This document shows, piece after piece, positions 57,239 to 64,000 of a DNA stretch of 64,000 nt; the first letter of the stretch is position 1, and every line of letters starts with the position of its first letter. The notes under the pieces were generated by a model. The model did not search any database, was not told where the DNA came from, and worked only from the letters and a program-made list of their open reading frames with translations. Source of the DNA: Flavobacterium frigoris (GTDB lineage: Bacteria; Bacteroidota; Bacteroidia; Flavobacteriales; Flavobacteriaceae); contig NZ_FOFZ01000002.1 of NCBI RefSeq assembly GCF_900111075.1, forward strand, positions 372,001-436,000. The letters run 5' to 3'. A program made the translations under genes and the position numbers.

Positions 57239-58625
57239 CTTTATTAGCTGCTCTTTCTCTTATATAATTATCTCCTGTTCCTTTCAAAATAGTTTTAATC
57301 TCCGCTTGTGCAATTACAGGAAAAGTTCTAGAGTATAATAAAAATAATACAAAGAAGAAACCAATTGTTCCTATAAAAATTCCTATGTCAACAAACGTTG
57401 GTGAAAACATTGTCCATGATGAAGGCAAATAATCCCTATGTAAAGAAGTAACAATAATTACAAACCTTTCAAACCACATCCCTATATTTACTACAATAGA
57501 TAGACAAAAAGAAAACATAATACTTGTTCTTAATTTTTTAAACCACATAAACTGCGGAGATAATACATTACAAGACATCATCATCAAATATGCCCACCAA
57601 TATGGCCCAGTCGCTCTGTTCAAGAAAGCATATTGCTCATATTCAACTCCAGAATACCATGCTATAAAAAGTTCTGTTATGTAGGCTACCCCTACAATAG
57701 AACCAGTTATCATTATTACAATATTCATCAATTCAATATGCTGAATAGTAATATAAGCCTCAAGATTAGATACTTTCCTCATAATAATAAGTAAAGTATT
57801 CACCATTGCAAAACCAGAGAATACCGCACCCGCTACAAAATAAGGAGGAAAAATAGTAGTATGCCATCCAGGTATTACAGAGGTAGCAAAATCCATTGAT
57901 ACAATAGTATGCACAGAAAGTACCAAAGGTGTTGCTAATCCGGCGAGTACTAAAGATACTTCTTCAAAACGTTGCCAATCTTTCGCTCTCCCACTCCATC
58001 CAAAACTTAAAATAGAATAAACTCTTTTATTAAAAGGAGTTACTGCTCTATCTCTTAACATTGCAAAATCAGGCAACAACCCTGTCCACCAGAATACCAA
58101 TGAAACTGATAAATATGTGGATATTGCAAATACATCCCAAAGTAATGGTGAATTGAAATTCACCCATAAAGACCCAAACTGATTTGGTATTGGTAATACC
58201 CAATACGCTAACCATGGACGACCCATATGTATAATTGGAAATAAACCCGCTTGGATAACGGAGAAAATTGTCATTGCTTCTGCAGAACGGTTAATCGCCA
58301 TTCTCCATCGTTGACGGAATAATAATAATACCGCGGAAATCAATGTTCCAGCATGACCAATACCAACCCACCAAACGAAGTTTGTGATATCCCATGCCCA
58401 ACCAACTGTTTTATTTAATCCCCATGTTCCAATTCCTGTAGATACGGTGTAAATTATACAGCCTATTCCCCAAAGGAAAGCTGTTAATGCGATTGAAAAT
58501 ACAATCCACCAATGTTTGTTTGCTTTACCTTCAACAGGCGCAGCTACATCAACAGTTACGTCGTGATAAGATTTATCACCTATAACTAAAGGTTTTCTAA
58601 TGGTTGCTTCGTAGTGAGACGACAT
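57222..58625 (-). CDS. actC: Alternative Complex III quinol-binding subunit ActC
   Basis: A 467-residue NrfD/PsrC-type membrane protein with about ten helices, the site of menaquinol oxidation. Typical segments include WVGIGHAGTLISAVLLL, HMGRPWLAYW and VLSVHTIVSMDFA. It follows ActB by 38 bases. The C-terminal tail (NKDVHHE) is short and hydrophilic. Confidence 0.94.
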   Translation of the reverse strand: MSSHYEATIRKPLVIGDKSYHDVTVDVAAPVEGKANKHWWIVFSIALTAFLWGIGCIIYTVSTGIGTWGLNKTVGWAWDITNFVWWVGIGHAGTLISAVLLLFRQRWRMAINRSAEAMTIFSVIQAGLFPIIHMGRPWLAYWVLPIPNQFGSLWVNFNSPLLWDVFAISTYLSVSLVFWWTGLLPDFAMLRDRAVTPFNKRVYSILSFGWSGRAKDWQRFEEVSLVLAGLATPLVLSVHTIVSMDFATSVIPGWHTTIFPPYFVAGAVFSGFAMVNTLLIIMRKVSNLEAYITIQHIELMNIVIMITGSIVGVAYITELFIAWYSGVEYEQYAFLNRATGPYWWAYLMMMSCNVLSPQFMWFKKLRTSIMFSFCLSIVVNIGMWFERFVIIVTSLHRDYLPSSWTMFSPTFVDIGIFIGTIGFFFVLFLLYSRTFPVIAQAEIKTILKGTGDNYIRERAANKDVHHE

Positions 58626-58663
58626 AATCCTTTATCTTGTTTCTTAATTAATAATTTTTTGTA

Positions 58664-61600
58664 CTAAGTATTTCTAACTTTAACGTGATAAATCACATTA
58701 GGCTTTGTTCCAACATGTTCCAGCAAATGATACATTCTTTCATCCTCTGCTAATTTTGTGATCTGACTTTCTTTATCATTAACATCCCCAAAGGCCATTG
58801 CTCCGTTAGAACAAGCATTTGAACATGCAGTTTGAAATTCTCCATCAACTACTTCTCTTCCTTCTCTTTTAGCATTTAAAATTGTAGCTTGTGTCATTTG
58901 AATACACATAGAACATTTTTCCATAACTCCACGAGAACGAACATTCACATCAGGATTTAAGACCATACGACCTAAATCATCATTCATATGATAATCAAAT
59001 TCACTGTTTTTGTTATACAAGAACCAGTTAAAACGACGTACTTTATACGGACAGTTGTTAGCACAGTAACGCGTACCAACACATCTGTTATAAGCCATAT
59101 GATTTTGCCCTTGACGGCTATGTGATGTTGCCGCTACTGGACAAACAGTTTCACAAGGTGCGTGATTACAGTGCTGACACATTACAGGCTGAAATGAAAC
59201 TTGAGGATTATCACCTGCTTTTTCCATCTCATTAAATGTAGACAATGAACTAGACAAACCAGAAATGTTTTCTTTTCTTTCGTTATCACCTTCAAACGTA
59301 CTTTCAGAAGAATAATATCTATCGATACGCAACCAGTGCATATCACGACTTCTTCTAATTTCTGACTTACCTACTACAGGCACATTATTTTCGGCATGAC
59401 AAGCGATTACACAAGCCCCGCAACCAGTACAAGCATTCAAGTCAATAGAAAGATTAAAGTGATGCCCAACAGAACGATCAAACGAATCCCATAAATCTAC
59501 TGTAGTCCCTTCTACTTCTTCATGGTTCAAAGAGACCATTGGAACTTCATTCCAATACTTAGCATCTTTAGTATTGAATATCTCCAAAGAAGTCTCTTTG
59601 ATAATATCCCCTCTACCCATTAATGTTTTTTGACCTTGAACACAAGCAAACTCGTGATCTCCGTCAGCTTTTACTAATGTAACAGATTGCACATCATTAA
59701 AATCTTTATATAAAGTGTAAGCATTTAAACCTACTTGCATTTCTTCTTTTAAAGCCGCTTTACGACCATAACCTAAAGCCAAACCAATCGTACCAACAGC
59801 CTGACCTGGTTGAACAATTACTGGCACATTGTCTAGTTTTAAACCATCTGCCGTAGTAATTGTAGCATAACTTCCGTTAAGACCACCATTAGCAACGATT
59901 TCATTAGACATCAATAACGCTTTAGCATCTGCATTTGAAACAGTAACATAATTATCCCAAGAAACTCTTGTAATAGGATCTGGAAATTCCTGCAACCAAG
60001 GATTATTAGCTTGTTGACCGTCACCCATGCCTGTTTTAGTATACAACACTAATTCAAAACCTGCGGCAGCTTTAGATTTTGCTAATGCACTTGCAGCAGC
60101 ACTAAAATCTGCAGAACCACCAGAAACCGATTGAGCAGCACCAACATAAACACCATCATGCAATATTTTATTCCAAGAAGCACCCGCAATAATTAAAGAT
60201 GAATTTGCTTTTATATAATCATAATATGTTCCCGACATTCCATTTAAAGACATTAACACATCTTGAAATTGTTTTGTATCGAACAAAGGACGAATTGTAG
60301 GTTGAGTTAAACTATACGTGCCTTTAGTAAGACTTAAATCACCCCAAGCTTCCAAATAATGAGGAACTGGAGCAGCAATCGTACTAAGTAAAGCCGTTTC
60401 ATCTTCTTTTAAAGTTAAAGATACAGATGTAGTAACTTTTTTAAGACCTTCAGCAAAAGAAGCCGAATCTGCTAATGTATAAACAGGATTAACACCACTC
60501 ATTATCAAAGTATGAACACTTCCTGATTTCATATCCTTAACCAATTGAGCTAATTTCTCGTTTGATCCTTTTCTTATTTGTCGTGTTCCAAAAGTGCTAA
60601 AAGCCTCACTGGCTAAAACTTGATTAATAGCCAAAACTAATAACTGAGCATTTTTATCCTGAATACCAGAAACCAATACTCCTTTTGAACCAGCTAACTT
60701 TAATTGCTGCGCCGCTTTTGTTACTTCAGATTTAAACTTCTCTTCTAAACTAACAGCAACAGCAGAACCAGTTACTATATTATATATATGTACTAAAGCC
60801 TGTTTTTGATTTGCAGTAGACATCGGTAAACGTTTATCAGCAGCAGCACCAGACAAAGTCATATTTGCTTCTAATTGAAAATGACGTGACATTTTTCCGT
60901 TTTTAGGAACTCTACCTTGAGTATAACCTGAATCATACCCGCCACCTTGCCAATCTCCAAGGAAATCTGCCCCTACAGAAACTATTAGCGAAGCTTTTGA
61001 AAAATCATAATCAACTAAAGCTCTTTCACCATAAACAGTTTCAAAAGCATCTAAAGCTTCAGATGAAGAAACAGCATCATAAATAATATGTTTCCCATTT
61101 GGGTTTGAAGCAATAAATTGACTAATCAACTTTTCAGTAGATGGACTAGCTAAAGTATTAGTCAACAATACTACTTGTCCGCCTTTTGCCTTAGCATCAA
61201 CTATACTTGATTTAATTTTTGAATCTACAGCAGACCACGTTGAATCTTTACCACCAATTTTAGGTTCTTTCAAACGCATATTATCGTACAACGACAATAT
61301 CGATGCATGAATTCTAGCATTAGCAGTAAATTTAGCTCCTGAAATAGTATTATTGTCTATTTTAATAGGACGCCCCTCACGAGTTTTAACAAGTAGGTTT
61401 GCAAAATCAAAACCATCAAAAACAGAAGTAGCATAATAATCAGCTACTCCAGGAATGATTTGCTCTGGCTGCAACACATAAGGAATCGACTTGTTAACCG
61501 GACCCTCACACGCAGCAAGTGTAGCTGCTGCAGTACTAAATCCAACGTACTTTAAAAAGTCACGACGTGATGTTGAAGAAGACATTGCCTCTTTACTTCC

Positions 61601-61714
61601 TAAAAATTCATCAGTAGGAATTGCTTCAACAAATTCGTTATTTCTAAGCGCCTCAACAATAGAACCGTTTTCTAGTTCTTCAACACTTTTCCAGTATTTT
61701 TTGTTTGATGACAT
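58664..61714 (-). CDS. actB: Alternative Complex III iron-sulfur subunit ActB
   Basis: A 1016-residue protein: a Tat-like motif SRRDFLK at 49-55 placed unusually far from the N terminus, a molybdopterin-oxidoreductase-like domain (about 80-740) without a recognisable cofactor-binding cysteine cluster, and a ferredoxin-like domain with four Cys groups (CTGCGACVIAC near 765, CQHCNHAPCETVCP near 850, CVGTRYCANNCP near 880, CSMCIQ near 930). It is the family annotated as TAT-variant-translocated. The clusters carry electrons from quinol to the hemes of ActA and ActE. Confidence 0.94.
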   Translation of the reverse strand: MSSNKKYWKSVEELENGSIVEALRNNEFVEAIPTDEFLGSKEAMSSSTSRRDFLKYVGFSTAAATLAACEGPVNKSIPYVLQPEQIIPGVADYYATSVFDGFDFANLLVKTREGRPIKIDNNTISGAKFTANARIHASILSLYDNMRLKEPKIGGKDSTWSAVDSKIKSSIVDAKAKGGQVVLLTNTLASPSTEKLISQFIASNPNGKHIIYDAVSSSEALDAFETVYGERALVDYDFSKASLIVSVGADFLGDWQGGGYDSGYTQGRVPKNGKMSRHFQLEANMTLSGAAADKRLPMSTANQKQALVHIYNIVTGSAVAVSLEEKFKSEVTKAAQQLKLAGSKGVLVSGIQDKNAQLLVLAINQVLASEAFSTFGTRQIRKGSNEKLAQLVKDMKSGSVHTLIMSGVNPVYTLADSASFAEGLKKVTTSVSLTLKEDETALLSTIAAPVPHYLEAWGDLSLTKGTYSLTQPTIRPLFDTKQFQDVLMSLNGMSGTYYDYIKANSSLIIAGASWNKILHDGVYVGAAQSVSGGSADFSAAASALAKSKAAAGFELVLYTKTGMGDGQQANNPWLQEFPDPITRVSWDNYVTVSNADAKALLMSNEIVANGGLNGSYATITTADGLKLDNVPVIVQPGQAVGTIGLALGYGRKAALKEEMQVGLNAYTLYKDFNDVQSVTLVKADGDHEFACVQGQKTLMGRGDIIKETSLEIFNTKDAKYWNEVPMVSLNHEEVEGTTVDLWDSFDRSVGHHFNLSIDLNACTGCGACVIACHAENNVPVVGKSEIRRSRDMHWLRIDRYYSSESTFEGDNERKENISGLSSSLSTFNEMEKAGDNPQVSFQPVMCQHCNHAPCETVCPVAATSHSRQGQNHMAYNRCVGTRYCANNCPYKVRRFNWFLYNKNSEFDYHMNDDLGRMVLNPDVNVRSRGVMEKCSMCIQMTQATILNAKREGREVVDGEFQTACSNACSNGAMAFGDVNDKESQITKLAEDERMYHLLEHVGTKPNVIYHVKVRNT

Positions 61715-61746
61715 TGTATATAAATATTAAAATCTTAATAATTTGA

Positions 61747-63066
61747 TTAATAGTGACATTTACCACACTCTAATCCACCCATTTGCGCTGCAGTCAGCTT
61801 GTCAACACCGTATTTTTTAGAAAGTTCATCATGAATTTTTGTGTAATATTCATTTCCTTTCATCTTAACATCAGTTACTCTATGACAGTTAATACACCAA
61901 CCCATTGTCAAAGGAGCAAATTGCTTTTGAATCTCATAAGTCTGAACCGGACCGTGACATGTCTGACATTCGATCCCGGCAACAGTAACGTGTTGAGAGT
62001 GATTGAAATAAACGAAATCAGGTAAGTTATGAATACGAACCCATTTTACAGGTTGTGTTTTTCCAGTATAAGACTGAGTTGATTTATCCCAACCCACTGC
62101 CGTATATAATTTTTGGATTTGCTCATCGTAAAATGCCTTGCTGTATTCTGGCGTAGCAGTACTTTCAGCAACTTCAGCAATGTTTTTATGACAGTTCATA
62201 CAAACATTCAAAGAAGGAATTCCTGCATTTTTACTAACTCTAGCCGCAGAGTGACAGTATTTACAATTAATCTCATTATCACCAGCGTGAATTCTATGAG
62301 AATAATGTATCGGCTGAATTGGTTCGTAGTTTTGATCTACCCCCACCTGCATTAAAAAACCATAAACAAAATACGCACTAGCCAACAATAAAAATATAGC
62401 AGTAACTAATACTAAGAATTGATTTTTGGCAAACGCTTTCCAAATAGGAGTAGTAGGCGTTTTTGACGCTACCTCTATACCATTTACTTTAGCTACTTTT
62501 CTTAAAACGTTATTCACCAAGAATAACATGACCACTAACATAGCCATAACAAGAGCAAGAGCACCTAAAATTATATTATTAGACACAGCTCCTTGATCAG
62601 AACCGCCAGCAACAACAGCGCCAGGAACTGCAGCAGGAGCTTCAGCCTTCACTTCAGAAGTGTAAGCGATAATGTTATCAATATCACCTTCCGACAGCGT
62701 AGGAAAAGCAGTCATAGCGACCTTATTATTCTCTTCATAGACTTTTACAGCCTTTGCATCCCCTGACTTAATAAGCTCAGCACTATTATTAATCCACTTG
62801 TACAACCAAGGCATATCATACTTAGCAGCAATACCCCTAAGAGCCGGACCAGTTGCCTTAACATCAAGCTTATGACATGCAGCACAATTTGAATTAAAAA
62901 GTTCTTTACCCTTTACCGGGTCACCACCTTGAGCGGCTACTGGAGCTTCAGTTGCGGCAGCTGGAACAGCATCTTGCGCAAATGAAGTTAAGGAAACAGT
63001 TAGCATCAAAGCTAAGCTTAAAAATAGTTTCCTTGAGTTCGAATTATGGTTACCCACCTTTTTCAT
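61747..63066 (-). CDS. actA: Alternative Complex III multiheme cytochrome ActA with fused N-terminal cytochrome c
   Basis: A 439-residue protein with six CxxCH heme motifs at about residues 61, 268, 289, 367, 391 and 434. The last five form the pentaheme ActA domain; the first belongs to an added N-terminal monoheme cytochrome c domain (about 45-140) that is followed by two membrane helices (165-187, 217-238). A signal peptide is present (MLTVSLTSFAQ). It is the first gene of the act-cox operon, with a promoter at 63153-63183. In other Bacteroidota the two parts are often separate. Confidence 0.93.
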   Translation of the reverse strand: MKKVGNHNSNSRKLFLSLALMLTVSLTSFAQDAVPAAATEAPVAAQGGDPVKGKELFNSNCAACHKLDVKATGPALRGIAAKYDMPWLYKWINNSAELIKSGDAKAVKVYEENNKVAMTAFPTLSEGDIDNIIAYTSEVKAEAPAAVPGAVVAGGSDQGAVSNNIILGALALVMAMLVVMLFLVNNVLRKVAKVNGIEVASKTPTTPIWKAFAKNQFLVLVTAIFLLLASAYFVYGFLMQVGVDQNYEPIQPIHYSHRIHAGDNEINCKYCHSAARVSKNAGIPSLNVCMNCHKNIAEVAESTATPEYSKAFYDEQIQKLYTAVGWDKSTQSYTGKTQPVKWVRIHNLPDFVYFNHSQHVTVAGIECQTCHGPVQTYEIQKQFAPLTMGWCINCHRVTDVKMKGNEYYTKIHDELSKKYGVDKLTAAQMGGLECGKCHY

Positions 63067-63152
63067 AAAGTATAATGATTATCTACTAAAAATTGGCACA
63101 GTTTTTTCTATAAACACATATATAAAAACTGTTCCTTTATTTTAAACTTCGA

Positions 63153-63183
63153 CAAAAATACGACTTAGAAACTATTCTCAAAA
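63153..63183 (-). promoter_or_regulatory. promoter of the act-cox operon (-33 and -7)
   Basis: Minus-strand TTTTG (63183-63179), 18 bases, then TATTTTTG (63160-63153), a full match to TTTG-N17-23-TAnnTTTG. The leader to the actA ATG is about 80 bases and contains an inverted repeat ACAGTTTTT/AAAAACTGT (63098-63106, 63124-63132) that could fold near the start of the transcript. Confidence 0.75.
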
Positions 63184-63257
63184 CCTTAAAATAATCTTAA
63201 TTTCAATTTATAACTATTCTAAATAATAATTATGCTTTCCATTCATCCATTAAATAC

Positions 63258-63265
63258 TATTTTTG
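63258..63265 (+). promoter_or_regulatory. -7 element for the SPOR-domain gene
   Basis: TATTTTTG matches TAnnTTTG, 18 bases before the ATG at 63284. A -33 TTTG is not seen. Confidence 0.45.
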
Positions 63266-63283
63266 CCTAAAAACCACAACGTT

Positions 63284-63673
63284 ATGAGAATTATTACAAT
63301 AAAAAATATCTTTTATTACTCCTTTATACTGAGTGTACTATCCAGTAATTTAAAAGCACAAGACCGAAACCTTACCATTTCTCAAGATCCTAAATTTGAG
63401 CAACTATTAAATGAAAAAAGAAAAATAAATGCTTCAATAGCTGTAAATGAGCGCTATAAAATTCAAGTCTTCAGTGGCGATAATGATAAAGCAAAAAAGA
63501 CATTAAACGATTGCAAACAAGATTTTGCAGATCTCGATGGCACAATAGTATTCAACACTCCTAATTATAAAGTTTGGATCGGCAACTTTAGAACTAAGAT
63601 CGAAGCAGAACGCAATTTAATCGAAATTCGTAGAAAGTACGAAAACGCTTATTTAATAAAACCGCAGAAATAA
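63284..63673 (+). CDS. small exported SPOR-domain protein
   Basis: Starting at 63284 (MRIITIKNIFYYSFILS) it has 129 residues and a signal peptide ending near LKAQ. The C-terminal 70 residues (YKIQVFSGDNDKAKKTL to YKVWIGNFRTKIEAERNL) form a SPOR domain, which binds denuded peptidoglycan strands at division sites. The Met at 63263 adds seven polar residues and is less likely. It is transcribed away from the act operon and ends in a strong terminator. Confidence 0.85.
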   Translation: MRIITIKNIFYYSFILSVLSSNLKAQDRNLTISQDPKFEQLLNEKRKINASIAVNERYKIQVFSGDNDKAKKTLNDCKQDFADLDGTIVFNTPNYKVWIGNFRTKIEAERNLIEIRRKYENAYLIKPQK

Positions 63674-63728
63674 AAAGAATAGATAAACGTTCTGCTTACG
63701 AAAGTCACAACAACTAAATAAAACACTA

Positions 63729-63753
63729 AAACCACTTCGAAATGAAGTGGTTT
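63729..63753 (+). terminator. terminator after the SPOR gene
   Basis: A perfect 10-base stem AAACCACTTC/GAAGTGGTTT with a 5-base loop, then TTCTTCTTTTT. A T-rich flank on the other strand would also allow it to stop transcripts from the right. Confidence 0.82.
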
Positions 63754-64000
63754 CTTCTTTTTAATCCGCTTGTACTGCGTCGTGTGATCCCTCGAATTGC
63801 AAATTTGAACTACCGTTGTCGACATATTCGAGTCACCGTGAAATTTCCTTATGGCAGGCATTAACAAATCAATGACAACAACAAAAATCATTATTATTCT
63901 TGGCATATTTCACAACTCAATTAGTTCTTAAAAACAAAAATCCAGTTTGAGCAGCTCCTTATTTTATATGCTTTGTTTGTTAGTTGTTAAGAGCACCAAG
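63754..64000. other. unassigned tail with a GC-richer patch
   Basis: No convincing gene. An open frame on the minus strand (63906-63649) runs through the terminator hairpin and into the SPOR gene and is probably not real. The patch 63765-63860 looks richer in G and C than its surroundings and contains an inverted repeat CTCGAAT (63791-63797)/ATTCGAG (63826-63832). It may be the edge of a repeat, a structured RNA, or the 3' end of a gene beyond the window. Confidence 0.3.

Noticed and set aside
63649-63906. 85-residue open frame on the minus strand at the right end
   Set aside because: It contains the perfect terminator hairpin and runs into the end of the SPOR gene; no signal, domain or promoter supports it.

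Overview
The window is AT-rich DNA from a member of the Flavobacteriaceae, most likely a Flavobacterium. The evidence is the gene content: gliding and type IX secretion genes sprA and remB, Alternative Complex III, SusC/SusD, and several exact TAnnTTTG promoter elements of the Bacteroidota type. The order ruvA-sprA-gcvH-vanZ-deoC-remB is the one I recall from F. johnsoniae. No rRNA, tRNA, CRISPR array, prophage or intact insertion sequence was recognised.

Layout. (1) 11-6621: a lipoprotein (DUF4403), then a minus-strand cytochrome oxidase cluster: heme O synthase, two subunit III paralogues, subunit IV, a thioredoxin-like protein, SCO, DUF420 and a small CxxC membrane protein. (2) 6785-20901: gliding/secretion and housekeeping block (remB, deoC, vanZ, gcvH, the giant sprA, ruvA, maeB). 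(3) 21057-28740: a CBS-domain protein, then an intracellular disaccharide operon (SUT-like importer, PfkB sugar kinase, sucrose-phosphorylase-family GH13_18, second MFS transporter, and a GH37 trehalase resembling fungal neutral trehalase). (4) 28891-42476: a minus-strand operon SusC-SusD-two giant FG-GAP/ASPIC-UnbV lipoproteins-PAP2/haloperoxidase-like lipoprotein-GyrI-like membrane protein. (5) 42921-49539: exported GH65 and exported GH13 alpha-glucosidase, divergently transcribed, then two tandem LacI-family regulators. (6) 49540-51517: queG and ruvB. (7) 51674-63066: Alternative Complex III (actABCDEF) followed by aa3-type oxidase subunits II and I. (8) 63284-64000: a small SPOR protein, its terminator, and an unassigned tail.

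Regions 3-5 look like one regulon. Palindromes built on CGAAAACGTTTTCG or the related TCGATAACGTTATCGA lie upstream of the SUT/sucrose phosphorylase operon, upstream of susC, and between GH65 and GH13. Two LacI-type regulators with the same recognition-helix residues sit beside them. A plausible flow is SusCD capture of an alpha-glucoside, periplasmic trimming by GH65 and GH13, then import and intracellular phosphorolysis or hydrolysis. The role of the FG-GAP pair, haloperoxidase-like protein and GyrI protein is unknown, and this module is the best candidate for undescribed biology here. Regions 1 and 7 together supply a menaquinol-to-oxygen electron transport chain and its assembly factors.
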